A stretch of 57,364 nucleotides of DNA from an uncultured Methylococcaceae bacterium. Its GTDB lineage: Bacteria > Pseudomonadota > Gammaproteobacteria > Methylococcales > Methylococcaceae. The position numbers were made by a program, and so were the translations under genes. The stretch lies in contig CAIOOA010000304.1 in the NCBI GenBank assembly GCA_903859815.1, positions 1 through 57,364 of the forward strand. Direction: 5' to 3'. Under the pieces are notes generated by a model. The model was given only the letters and a program-made list of their open reading frames with translations, made no database searches and was not told the origin of the DNA. Of this stretch, positions 1-7,000 are shown piece by piece; the stretch's first letter is position 1, and each line of letters starts with the position of its first letter.

Positions 1-345
1 GCGGCGCACACCGTTATCGTCACAAACAATAAACCCTCCCTCGATTTCCAAATCCGATTCCCAAAGCTCAGCCACAAGATGCCCCGGTTCATCTGGCAAA
101 TAAGATTTCAGCCGAAACAGAAAAACTGCTGGGGGAGCAGGCAAACCATGCCGGTAGATGAGTTCGCCATAATCCCGGTCAAACGTCACAATCCAACGGT
201 TTTCTGCGACCGCTCTAGCCAGCACTTCGTGGTCGGCAATACCTCCGGTGCTTTCAGCGATGGAAAACACATCGAAGCCCGCTTGCCTAAGCACGGCGAC
301 GGAAGGTGCTGGAAAGTTTTCATTGGCAAGCAGTTTCGGCTTCAT
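1..345 (-). CDS. DUF5615-family PIN-like toxin (partial, 3' end outside window)
   Basis: This reading frame starts at an ATG at 345-343 and stays open to the window edge (115 codons). The start MKPKLLANENFP and the later IVTFDRDYGELIY fit DUF5615 PIN-like proteins, in which acidic residues near the N-terminus and the FDxD segment belong to the nuclease fold. Family members are predicted RNase toxins paired with DUF433 proteins. Its ATG overlaps the TGA of the DUF433 gene by 4 bases (ATGA), so the two are probably translated together. The C-terminus cannot be seen. Function is inferred from family and neighbour only. Confidence 0.8.
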   Translation of the reverse strand, partial: MKPKLLANENFPAPSVAVLRQAGFDVFSIAESTGGIADHEVLARAVAENRWIVTFDRDYGELIYRHGLPAPPAVFLFRLKSYLPDEPGHLVAELWESDLEIEGGFIVCDDNGVRR

Positions 346-593
346 GCCGCCGCTTTCCTAGCCGCGACAAAATCCTCTTCTTTCATGATTTCGGCGGTGA
401 ACGCGAAAACGGCCTGTAATGCCTCCGGCGTAAGTCTCGGATACGCTGCAAACAACGCTTGCGCAGTCCAGCCATCGGCCAAGCGATCTAGGATCAGTTC
501 GACGGATAAGCGCGTCCCCTTGATAACCGGCTTTCCAAGCAATATTTCCGGGTCAGCGACGATATAGTTTTTCCAGTTCATGGTATTTATCAT
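342..593 (-). CDS. DUF433 antitoxin
   Basis: An 83-residue protein with the DUF433 pattern: IVADPEILLGKPVIKGTRL near the N-terminus, then a helical segment (ILDRLADGW, ALFAAYPRLT) that resembles a small winged or helix-turn-helix fold. DUF433 proteins are usually antitoxins encoded just upstream of a DUF5615 or PIN toxin, as here, with a 4-base ATGA overlap. A second start (codon 5, ATG) is possible. The same gene pair recurs at 2559-3154 with divergent sequence, so the two are separate modules and not a recent duplication. Confidence 0.82.
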   Translation of the reverse strand: MINTMNWKNYIVADPEILLGKPVIKGTRLSVELILDRLADGWTAQALFAAYPRLTPEALQAVFAFTAEIMKEEDFVAARKAAA

Positions 594-1015
594 CTTTTAG
601 AGTAGAGTGGTAATCTAATTGGGTGTCTGTTGGTTTTTGTATTCTAGGAATTGAATGAATTCATCCAATATCCCTTGCAAAGTATGGATAAAGTCTTGTT
701 GAGTTCCGCCCTCACGCTATAGTTCTTTGCATATATATATTTCTTTTACGTTTTTATCAAATACTACTTTATAATTTGACAACCCGTGAAAACCTTCCGA
801 CAACGGACAATGCCGGGGTTTCATGGATTTTGCCCTTTTTATTCATTCGGCGCAACACGCGGAGTACCTCATGCGGGTTAAGCTGGCTCCGATCTCCCGG
901 ATTCCCCTGCGCTCCATCCGGGCTACTCGCTTGGGCTGATCGTGGCGATGAAGGCAGGCCGACAGTCTCCATGGCGACTTGTAAGAGTGTGCCAATTACG
1001 GCACAATTCTCCGCA
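594..1015. other. Intergenic stretch with a REP-like repeat
   Basis: No convincing gene was seen in these 422 bases. The left part is AT-rich, with a short TA run near 730-741. The right part carries a GC-rich copy of a palindromic intergenic repeat at 896-926 (separate entry). An open frame from 776 continues into the toxin gene, but its first 80 codons read through the repeat and look non-coding. Confidence 0.6.
896..926 (-). repeat. REP-like intergenic repeat, copy 1
   Basis: On the minus strand this reads GTAGCCCGGATGGAGCGCAG followed by GGGAATCCGGG. The ends can pair (CCCGGAT with ATCCGGG). This sequence type is a common dispersed intergenic repeat in Proteobacteria. An inverted, more diverged copy lies at 1663-1694, so the two flank the HigBA-like pair. 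Confidence 0.6.
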
Positions 1016-1363
1016 ATGATTGATCGAACCAAAAAACTGCCCGCCCGCTTTTATGTGACCCCTGCTGGCCGCAATCCTGTCCGCGAATGGATTCTGGAAT
1101 TGCCCGAAGCCGACCGGCACACGGTCGGCAAGGACATTCAGAAAGTCGAATTTGGCTGGCCTATCGGCAGGCCGCATTGTGCGCCGCTGGGCCACGGCTT
1201 GTGGGAAGTGCGCAGCGACCTTGGCAGCAACCAGATTGCCCGCGTGATTTTCTGCATGGGTGACGGTTACATGATCTTGCTGCACGGCTTCATCAAAAAG
1301 ACGCAGAAGACGCCCCCGGCGGATATTGAATTAGCCCTGAAACGCAAACGAGAGGTGACGTGA
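1016..1363 (+). CDS. RelE/HigB-like toxin (Gp49-like family)
   Basis: A 115-residue protein of the phage-derived Gp49-like/HigB group within the RelE superfamily, expected to be a ribosome-dependent mRNA interferase. Typical features are PVREWILELPEADR near the N-terminus, GRPHCAPLGHGLWEVR in the middle, ARVIFCMGDGYMILLHGFIKK, and the tail TPPADIELALKRK. The frame is open upstream to 776, but only the part from ATG 1016 matches family length and start. It overlaps the antitoxin gene (TGATG), the usual toxin-first order for this group. No residue known to be essential is obviously missing, so it may be active. Confidence 0.85.
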   Translation: MIDRTKKLPARFYVTPAGRNPVREWILELPEADRHTVGKDIQKVEFGWPIGRPHCAPLGHGLWEVRSDLGSNQIARVIFCMGDGYMILLHGFIKKTQKTPPADIELALKRKREVT

Positions 1364-1656
1364 TGGCACAACACGAAAAAGGCAGTGTGAGCGAAGAGAC
1401 GTTTGACGACTTCCTCGCCGAACAAGGCTTGCTGCAAGCCTGTGAAAACCACGCAATCAAAGAAATCATCGCCGACCAGATCGCTGCCGCAATGAAAGAA
1501 AGTGGGCTGACCAAGGCCGCGATGGCAGAACGAATGCACACCAGCCGCCGCCAGCTAGACCGGCTATTCGACCCCACCGTCCAATCCGTAACGCTGGACA
1601 CCCTGCGCCGGGCCGCCAGTGCGGTGGGCCGCACCTTGCGCGTCGAGCTTGTTTAG
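1363..1656 (+). CDS. XRE/HigA-like antitoxin
   Basis: A 97-residue DNA-binding protein. A helix-turn-helix lies around residues 45-75 (MKESGLTKAAMAERMHTSRR, then QLDRLFDP), followed by a dimer-type segment (SVTLDTLRRAASAVGRTLRVEL). This arrangement is typical of antitoxins paired with Gp49-like toxins; they bind the toxin and repress their own operon. I chose ATG 1363 over the GTG one codon earlier because GAGAGGTG upstream gives a ribosome site and the TGATG overlap couples it to the toxin gene. Confidence 0.83.
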   Translation: MAQHEKGSVSEETFDDFLAEQGLLQACENHAIKEIIADQIAAAMKESGLTKAAMAERMHTSRRQLDRLFDPTVQSVTLDTLRRAASAVGRTLRVELV

Positions 1657-1662
1657 GCCAGC

Positions 1663-1694
1663 GTAGCTCGCATGAAGCGAAGCGGAATGTGGGT
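1663..1694 (+). repeat. REP-like intergenic repeat, copy 2 (diverged)
   Basis: The sequence GTAGCTCGCATGAAGCGAAG then CGGAATGTGGGT is recognisably the same repeat as 896-926 but in the opposite orientation, with roughly a quarter of positions changed. It starts 7 bases after the antitoxin stop codon. Confidence 0.5.
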
Positions 1695-1743
1695 ATTCGT
1701 GGATCCGATCATCCGGTGCTCCAGCGTGGGAAGCAGAACATAA

Positions 1744-2466
1744 GTGAAAATTATACAAAACACAAAACCGATAGAATTCTTCGTAACATTCAATACGAAG
1801 ATTGATGAGTACTACATGGCCATGTGCAATGCTGGTTCTCATCAGCGACCATTTACACCCGAAGTGACCGCGAAATTTCCTATTCGCAAATTTGATGTCG
1901 GTAGTATTTTAGGTGAACTGGAAAAATACGAACCAGACAAGGTAGCACTTACCAGCGTCGGGTATAAGCTAATCGACTTGAAGCTCGCATATTGCTATGA
2001 AGAAAACGTAACAAGAATTTTTAATTTTGGCCCAGCTCTCATCGTTGGCAATGATGAAATTGAAAAAATAAGCCCTGCAACACTCGGCCTTCTTCAACAG
2101 ATTCACTACCGCGTGTATTTAGTTTCCATACTTGTTGAAACTACGCTTGATCTTTTGCATCTTCTAATCTTCGGTGTCGTGCATGATACCAAAAGCGGAA
2201 AATGGAAGAAGCTTATTGAAAAAATAGGCACTGTTCGACCAATTGACGTAAATACCGCAAAAGTCTTCATGTCATTTCATGATGACTTTCGTAGCCCGGA
2301 GTTTCATAAGTATTCGAAAGTTCGTGGATTTTTGTCCAAAGACCAATGGACACATCTTCAAACTGAATGTCAGACGGCAAAACAATTCGTAGACACCCTA
2401 GTTTCAGATCTAGTAGCTGAACCACAATTGATTTATGGTAGTGGTCGGCGGAATGGAGGCCCATAA
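1744..2466 (+). CDS. Hypothetical protein, 240 aa
   Basis: I do not recognise this family. The predicted start is GTG at 1744. The protein is soluble-looking, with a central hydrophobic helix (LVSILVETTLDLLHLLIFGVV, about residues 126-146) and a helical C-terminal half ending GSGRRNGGP. No RxxxxH HEPN motif or nuclease motif was seen. The gene is more AT-rich than hrpA or smc in this window and sits alone between toxin-antitoxin pairs, so it is probably accessory. A role in the neighbouring addiction modules cannot be claimed. Confidence 0.6.
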   Translation: MKIIQNTKPIEFFVTFNTKIDEYYMAMCNAGSHQRPFTPEVTAKFPIRKFDVGSILGELEKYEPDKVALTSVGYKLIDLKLAYCYEENVTRIFNFGPALIVGNDEIEKISPATLGLLQQIHYRVYLVSILVETTLDLLHLLIFGVVHDTKSGKWKKLIEKIGTVRPIDVNTAKVFMSFHDDFRSPEFHKYSKVRGFLSKDQWTHLQTECQTAKQFVDTLVSDLVAEPQLIYGSGRRNGGP

Positions 2467-2558
2467 CTAATGCTTTGGGCGGGCTACGGTTTACAATAAA
2501 TGCCTGAAATTCAACCAGCTTTAGCATGATGTACCTAACCCAGACCTGCCGCGATGTG

Positions 2559-2912
2559 TCACCGATGCTCAATTAAAGATGTCCGTGTAATTTCCACATA
2601 ATCGCAAACTTCAAACGCGTCCAAAATCGCTGATAAGTTTTTGACAAAAAGTAGTTCAAGTTCTTGGTTGATGATATTGCCTGTCGATACCAGCAGTAAT
2701 TTATAGGGCACACCAGAAATCAGAAACGAATTGACAAAATCAGCATCTTTGCTGACGACAATGCGCTGTTCTTCAACCGATATTTCATTGATGCGCCAAT
2801 CCGGAGTTGTATTTCCTAAGGGTAAATCCAAGGTATGTAGCGTATCTATGCCATTCCATTTCAGGGTAGCTGCCAAATGCCGGGGCAGTTGCGCGTCGAT
2901 AAGAAACTTCAT
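2559..2912 (-). CDS. DUF5615-family PIN-like toxin
   Basis: A complete 117-residue DUF5615 protein. The N-terminal MKFLIDAQLP carries the conserved early aspartate, and IVVSKDADFVNSFL supplies the KDxDF acidic motif of PIN-like nucleases; VPYKLLLVSTGNI is the following core strand. The family is predicted to cut RNA. It is the second gene of a DUF433-DUF5615 operon, with a 4-base overlap (2909-2912). Upstream of its partner is the decayed mqsRA pair on the same strand. Confidence 0.85.
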   Translation of the reverse strand: MKFLIDAQLPRHLAATLKWNGIDTLHTLDLPLGNTTPDWRINEISVEEQRIVVSKDADFVNSFLISGVPYKLLLVSTGNIINQELELLFVKNLSAILDAFEVCDYVEITRTSLIEHR

Positions 2913-3154
2913 GCTGCCAATTTCTCGATCCTTTTGACTTTCACAGCATGGGCTGCAAAATCCAATGCAGCCATAATGTCCTCCTTTTCCAAGTCCTCAT
3001 AATCTGCAAGAATTTCATCGGTATTCATGCCTGAACTTAGCCATTCTAGAATGGTTTCAACCGGATAACGTAATCCTCTTATGCAAGGTTTGCCATGGCA
3101 AATTTCGGGGTTTATGGTAATCCGTGCAGATAGCAATTCATTCATTTTAATCAC
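2909..3154 (-). CDS. DUF433 antitoxin
   Basis: An 81-residue protein with the family core ITINPEICHGKPCIRGLRYP, the helical segment VETILEWLSSGMNTDEILAD, and a tail DIMAALDFAAHAVKVKRIEKL. It is the antitoxin half of a DUF433/DUF5615 module. It differs from the copy at 342-593 (for example HGKPCIRGLRYPVETIL against LGKPVIKGTRLSVELIL), which argues for independent acquisition. Confidence 0.85.
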   Translation of the reverse strand: MIKMNELLSARITINPEICHGKPCIRGLRYPVETILEWLSSGMNTDEILADYEDLEKEDIMAALDFAAHAVKVKRIEKLAA

Positions 3155-3173
3155 CGTAATGGTTTATGGTAAT

Positions 3174-3585
3174 TCATGACACCCTAACTTCATTCAACAA
3201 ATCAGGATGCCGATCCAGCACCTTGAGCAGCTTTACCAAGGCTAGGGGCGGCTTGGTTTTACCGTTCTCGTAGCGCGAGAAGGCATTGACCCCGCCGCCG
3301 AAAATCTCCCCAGCTTCCCGTTGGTCTAGCGCGAGCTTCTTGCGGACGAAGTCAATAAATCTAGCCCGGATCGACAATCGACGCATTAACCTGCTTGTTG
3401 AAATCCAGCATGGCCGCGCTGGTGCGGGAAGATTCAGCCGCATCGAGGATAACCTCACCACAAGCCGGACAGAAATCCCCGGTCACTGCCGGGATAAGGG
3501 TGATTTCCCCTTTGTAGGTGTAGGGCAGGTCGCGGGTGTCATGCACCAGTTCCGCCGCCGCGCACAATGGACATTTCATGTTCAT
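3174..3585 (-). pseudogene. mqsA: mqsA antitoxin, frameshifted
   Basis: The N-terminal half (3585-3361) is an MqsA zinc domain: MKCPLCAAAEL with the first CxxC, VTGDFCPACGEVI with the second CxxC, then LDFNKQVNASIVDPG and a stop at 3363-3361. The C-terminal half continues in the +1 frame as RFIDFVRKKLALDQREAGEI, FGGGVNAFSRYENGKT and LDRHPDLLNEVRVS, the MqsA helix-turn-helix domain, ending at 3174. One extra base near 3360 explains the break. Without it the protein would be about 136 residues, the normal length. The zinc domain (toxin binding) and DNA-binding domain are thus separated. A sequencing error is the main alternative, but the adjacent toxin gene is also broken. Confidence 0.8.
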
Positions 3586-3786
3586 AGCTCCTTGAAGGAC
3601 ACGATCAACACGTCATCAATGACCGTCAATTTCAGATAGACTTCGCCGACTGGCGTGGTGGGCCGGTACACGTCCTGCCAAATCCTGTGGTCGGTGTGTG
3701 GTCATGCTCTTGTAGAAGTCTGACGGGGTCAGCGCCATGACTACGCCAACGATCCCTTGGAAATCGAACCCCAACGCGGCGGCGCC
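3582..3786 (-). pseudogene. mqsR: mqsR toxin, frameshifted and 5'-truncated
   Basis: Two frames together match the C-terminal two-thirds of MqsR, an mRNA-cleaving toxin. From about 3783 to 3694 the minus strand encodes AAALGFDFQGIVGVVMAL then TPSDFYKSMTTH. The remainder is in another frame: DHRIWQDVYRPTTPVGEVYL, KLTVIDDVLIVSFKEL, ending at a TGA that overlaps the mqsA ATG (ATGA). The break falls in an AC-dinucleotide run near 3693-3698, which fits loss of one AC unit. The first third of the gene is missing: upstream codons do not resemble MqsR. The toxin should be inactive. Confidence 0.78.
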
Positions 3787-4098
3787 AGACGATTCATGAC
3801 CCCAGAAATTCTCATTATGACCTAAAGCACTATGGCTTAGGAATTTGGATGTATCGTCCCAAAAGAAAACCTCACGCAACGACGCAACGGCGCAACGTAA
3901 AGCTGCTCTTCGTTGCGCTGTTGCGTCGTTGCGTGATACGTCTTCTTACTCTGTTTGGGTAGAGAGTTGCCATCCCGCCTTGGGGTTTCGCCAAAATGAG
4001 AATTGCTGTCATGACCCTGACCGCCGCGCCGTTTGAAATCGTTTCCGGCCTTGTCAGATGATAAGCCAGCACAAAGCCGAACAACGGAAATGAGATTA
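3787..4098. other. Intergenic stretch between mqsR remnant and autotransporter gene
   Basis: No gene was seen. It contains the large inverted repeat at 3873-3935 and otherwise unremarkable sequence. Any original 5' part of mqsR is not recognisable here. Confidence 0.6.
3873..3935. repeat. 25-bp inverted repeat built from CGCAACG units
   Basis: The arms 3873-3897 and 3911-3935 are complementary at 24 of 25 positions, with a 13-base loop that can extend the stem by about 3 pairs (AAG/CTT). The arms contain repeated CGCAACG/CGTTGCG words. A related structure occurs at 32821-32929. No T-run follows, so it does not look like a normal terminator. Confidence 0.8.
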
Positions 4099-7000
4099 TC
4101 AAAACGTCAACCTAACCCCTCCCTCGACAATATGCTCGGAGAGATAGGACTGGCCTAGGCGGGTCTCGTAACGGATGAATGCACCGCCGCCGTTAGGCAG
4201 GGCTGCGCTGAACGAGCCTCCAAGGTTGACATAGTCACGGCTGGGATTGCCAGTCTGCACACTAAAATAACCAAGACCCGCCGCTGCGTCGGACAGGCGC
4301 ATGTTGATATAGCGGTTGTCGTTCAGATATTGATGCTCCCACTCAACCCGAAATGCCGGTGTCACGACACCCCACGGCAGACTGACGGCGTGGCTGACCT
4401 GAAAACCTAAATCGGTGACGAGGGAATGGTTAGTCTGTCCGCCAGTCGTAACCGCTAATCCGCCGCCGCCGTTTTCGTCATAAGCACCGATGTGAAGGTT
4501 GAGGTATTCTAACCGCAAGTAGGGGTTGAACAGCCATTCCTGCCAATTGAACTCCTTGCCGCCGCTGACTGCAAAACTATATTGGTTGCCGGACGGGCTG
4601 CTGTTCGACTGTCCGACGAAACCCGTGTATTGGTATTGCCGCCGGAAGGCATAATTGTTGCCGCCATAATTGGCAACCCAGTCAATGTAGAAGTCTTGCG
4701 GGAGGAAGTAGCTCCCATAAAACGCGCCCATGTAGGTATCGCTGTCCATGCGGCCCGAGTTGTTGACATAATTTGTGGTGGCATTGGTGTAATTGAACGC
4801 CAAACCCATCACAAGCTGGTCGGTAAAGCGATAGTCCGCGCCGACGGTAACGTTGCGAGTCTGGGTATTGAAACCACGGTTCCATACGCTAGTGTCCATG
4901 TCGCCGAAGTTGAAACGTGCTTGAATGTATACGCCGAGCGGATTGTCGCGGAACGGTTCGGCATCTGCGCTGGCCCCGCCCCCCTTGGTTTTTTGCGCAA
5001 ACAGGGTAGACCATTTACTGCTGGTGATGGGGATAGCCATGCCATTGACGTTCAATGCAAAAGGGGCAGACCCACCGGCCCGTAATGCGGCAAGCCTGGA
5101 AATGGGGGCATCCATGCGGGTCGCACTGAGCTTGACGGTCGTGGCCGCTTGGGCCGTGACTTGATCCGGTGTCAACGAGGCGATGGCTTGTTTTTGCTGG
5201 GGTACGCTAAGCCCTTGCAGTTGAACGCAACGTGCAGCCAATGCGCTAGTCGGCGAACCGCAGGCTTCGTCCAAGGCTGCGGCGAAGTTTCTTGCGTTGG
5301 GTGTCAAATCGATGGCGTTGACCGTGCCGGGCCCAAAAGGCACAAAATCCCACGGCAGCAATAAGCCTCCGCCGCTACCAAAGCTCTTCCCGCCCAAAAA
5401 AGGCTGGTTGGCCGGCAAAGTCGGGTCAAAGTAGACATTGTAATTGCTGCTGATGTTGGCAAGTTCGCCTACACCGCCGGGTAAATTGACTTGGCGGGCG
5501 TAGAGAGCTGCGCCGGGGGTGGCATTACCGTCGCTCAGGGTGAGGCGATCACCGTTGTTCAGTGTCACCGAACCCCAAGCATAGTTGTTGACCGCGCCGG
5601 ATGCCTTTGCCCCTTTGTCAGCCCCTGCCAGTTCCATTTGGTGTTGGGCGGGCTGGCCCGGCGTGGCACTGGCGAACACGAGGTTTGCATTATCTGTGCT
5701 CCATTGTGTGTTTTGGGTGCTGGCATTGGCGAAATTGCCGTTGATGATAAACGTGTCTTGCGGTGCTGCCGAGATATAGCCTGTCTGTCCGACAGATAGG
5801 TTGTTAAATCGATTGATGGAAGGGTCGCTGACATAGGCCCCATTGTTGACGAAATCCCCAGTGAAAGTCATCGAAGTTTCTTGCACGTTGAAGGTACCTT
5901 GGTTGATGACCCTGCCGTCAATGACATGGGAGCTTTCGCCACTGACATTGAAAGTGCCTTGGTTATACAGAATGGGTGAGGAACCGCCAACATTTGCCCA
6001 GTTACCTTGAAGATTGACAGTGCCAAAATTGGTGAATGTTCCACCGTTAAGCAGTTGGCTTCCATCGGGCAAATTCAGGATGCCGCCAGTCTGGTTAGAC
6101 AAGATGCCTAGATTATTGATAGTGCCTTGATTATCCACTGTACCCGCATTGCTGATTGTGCCAAGGTTATTTAGGTTGCCAAAGTTGCTCAACCTACTCA
6201 GAGAAACAATAATAATCGAGCCGCTTTCGCCGTTGTTTAGGCTGCCTTGATTTAGCAAGCTAACATTCCCCGAAGTCTTAAACGATCCCTGATTGTCGAT
6301 GGTTCCTGTATTGGTGGTGGTTTCACCGGATGATAATAGTTCAATTGCCCCTAGATTAGTGATTGTGCCACTATTGATAAAGCTTGTTGCCCATATATTG
6401 CCTGAGTTGACTAAGCCACCCATGTTACTAAAAGGGCTCAGATTGTAAAATGTGCCTTCGTTGTCAAATTTTCCTAAATTGTTGAAGAATTTGATATTTT
6501 CACCACCATTAACAAACACCTGACCAGCAAAGTTTTTAATGATGCCACTGGCTAAATTGGTTAATCCACCATAATTAAGAAACTGTCCTTGATTGCTCAA
6601 AATTCCCGCGTTGCCGAATGTTCCTTGATTGATTAGATTCACCAAATTGTTAAAAGTACCTTGATTATTAAAAGTACCTTGATTGTTTAAGATTCCAGTG
6701 GCAACCGTGATATCACCACTATTGATGTTATTGTATCCAGTTAGAATCAGAGTACCCCCGCCCTGTTTGGTCAAACTGCCAGAACCCGATAAAACACCTC
6801 CATAGGTTCCATCGTTCACTTGGTCGAAGATGACTATCGCGTTGTTGGCGATGTTGCCTTGTAAGCTAGTCGTGTTGCCTTGCAAGGTTCCCGCATTGAC
6901 GGACGTTCCGCCGCTGTAGGTATTGGTTCCGGTCAAGTTAAGCAAGCCCGTTCCCTGCTTGGTCAACGAGCCAGTACCCGACATATTACCGCCATAAGTT

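Noticed and set aside
79-567. 162-codon plus-strand frame
   Set aside because: It is antisense to the DUF433 and DUF5615 genes, which have clear family motifs.
776-1015. 80-codon N-terminal extension of the HigB-like toxin
   Set aside because: These codons read through a REP-like repeat and do not match the family; ATG 1016 gives the normal length.
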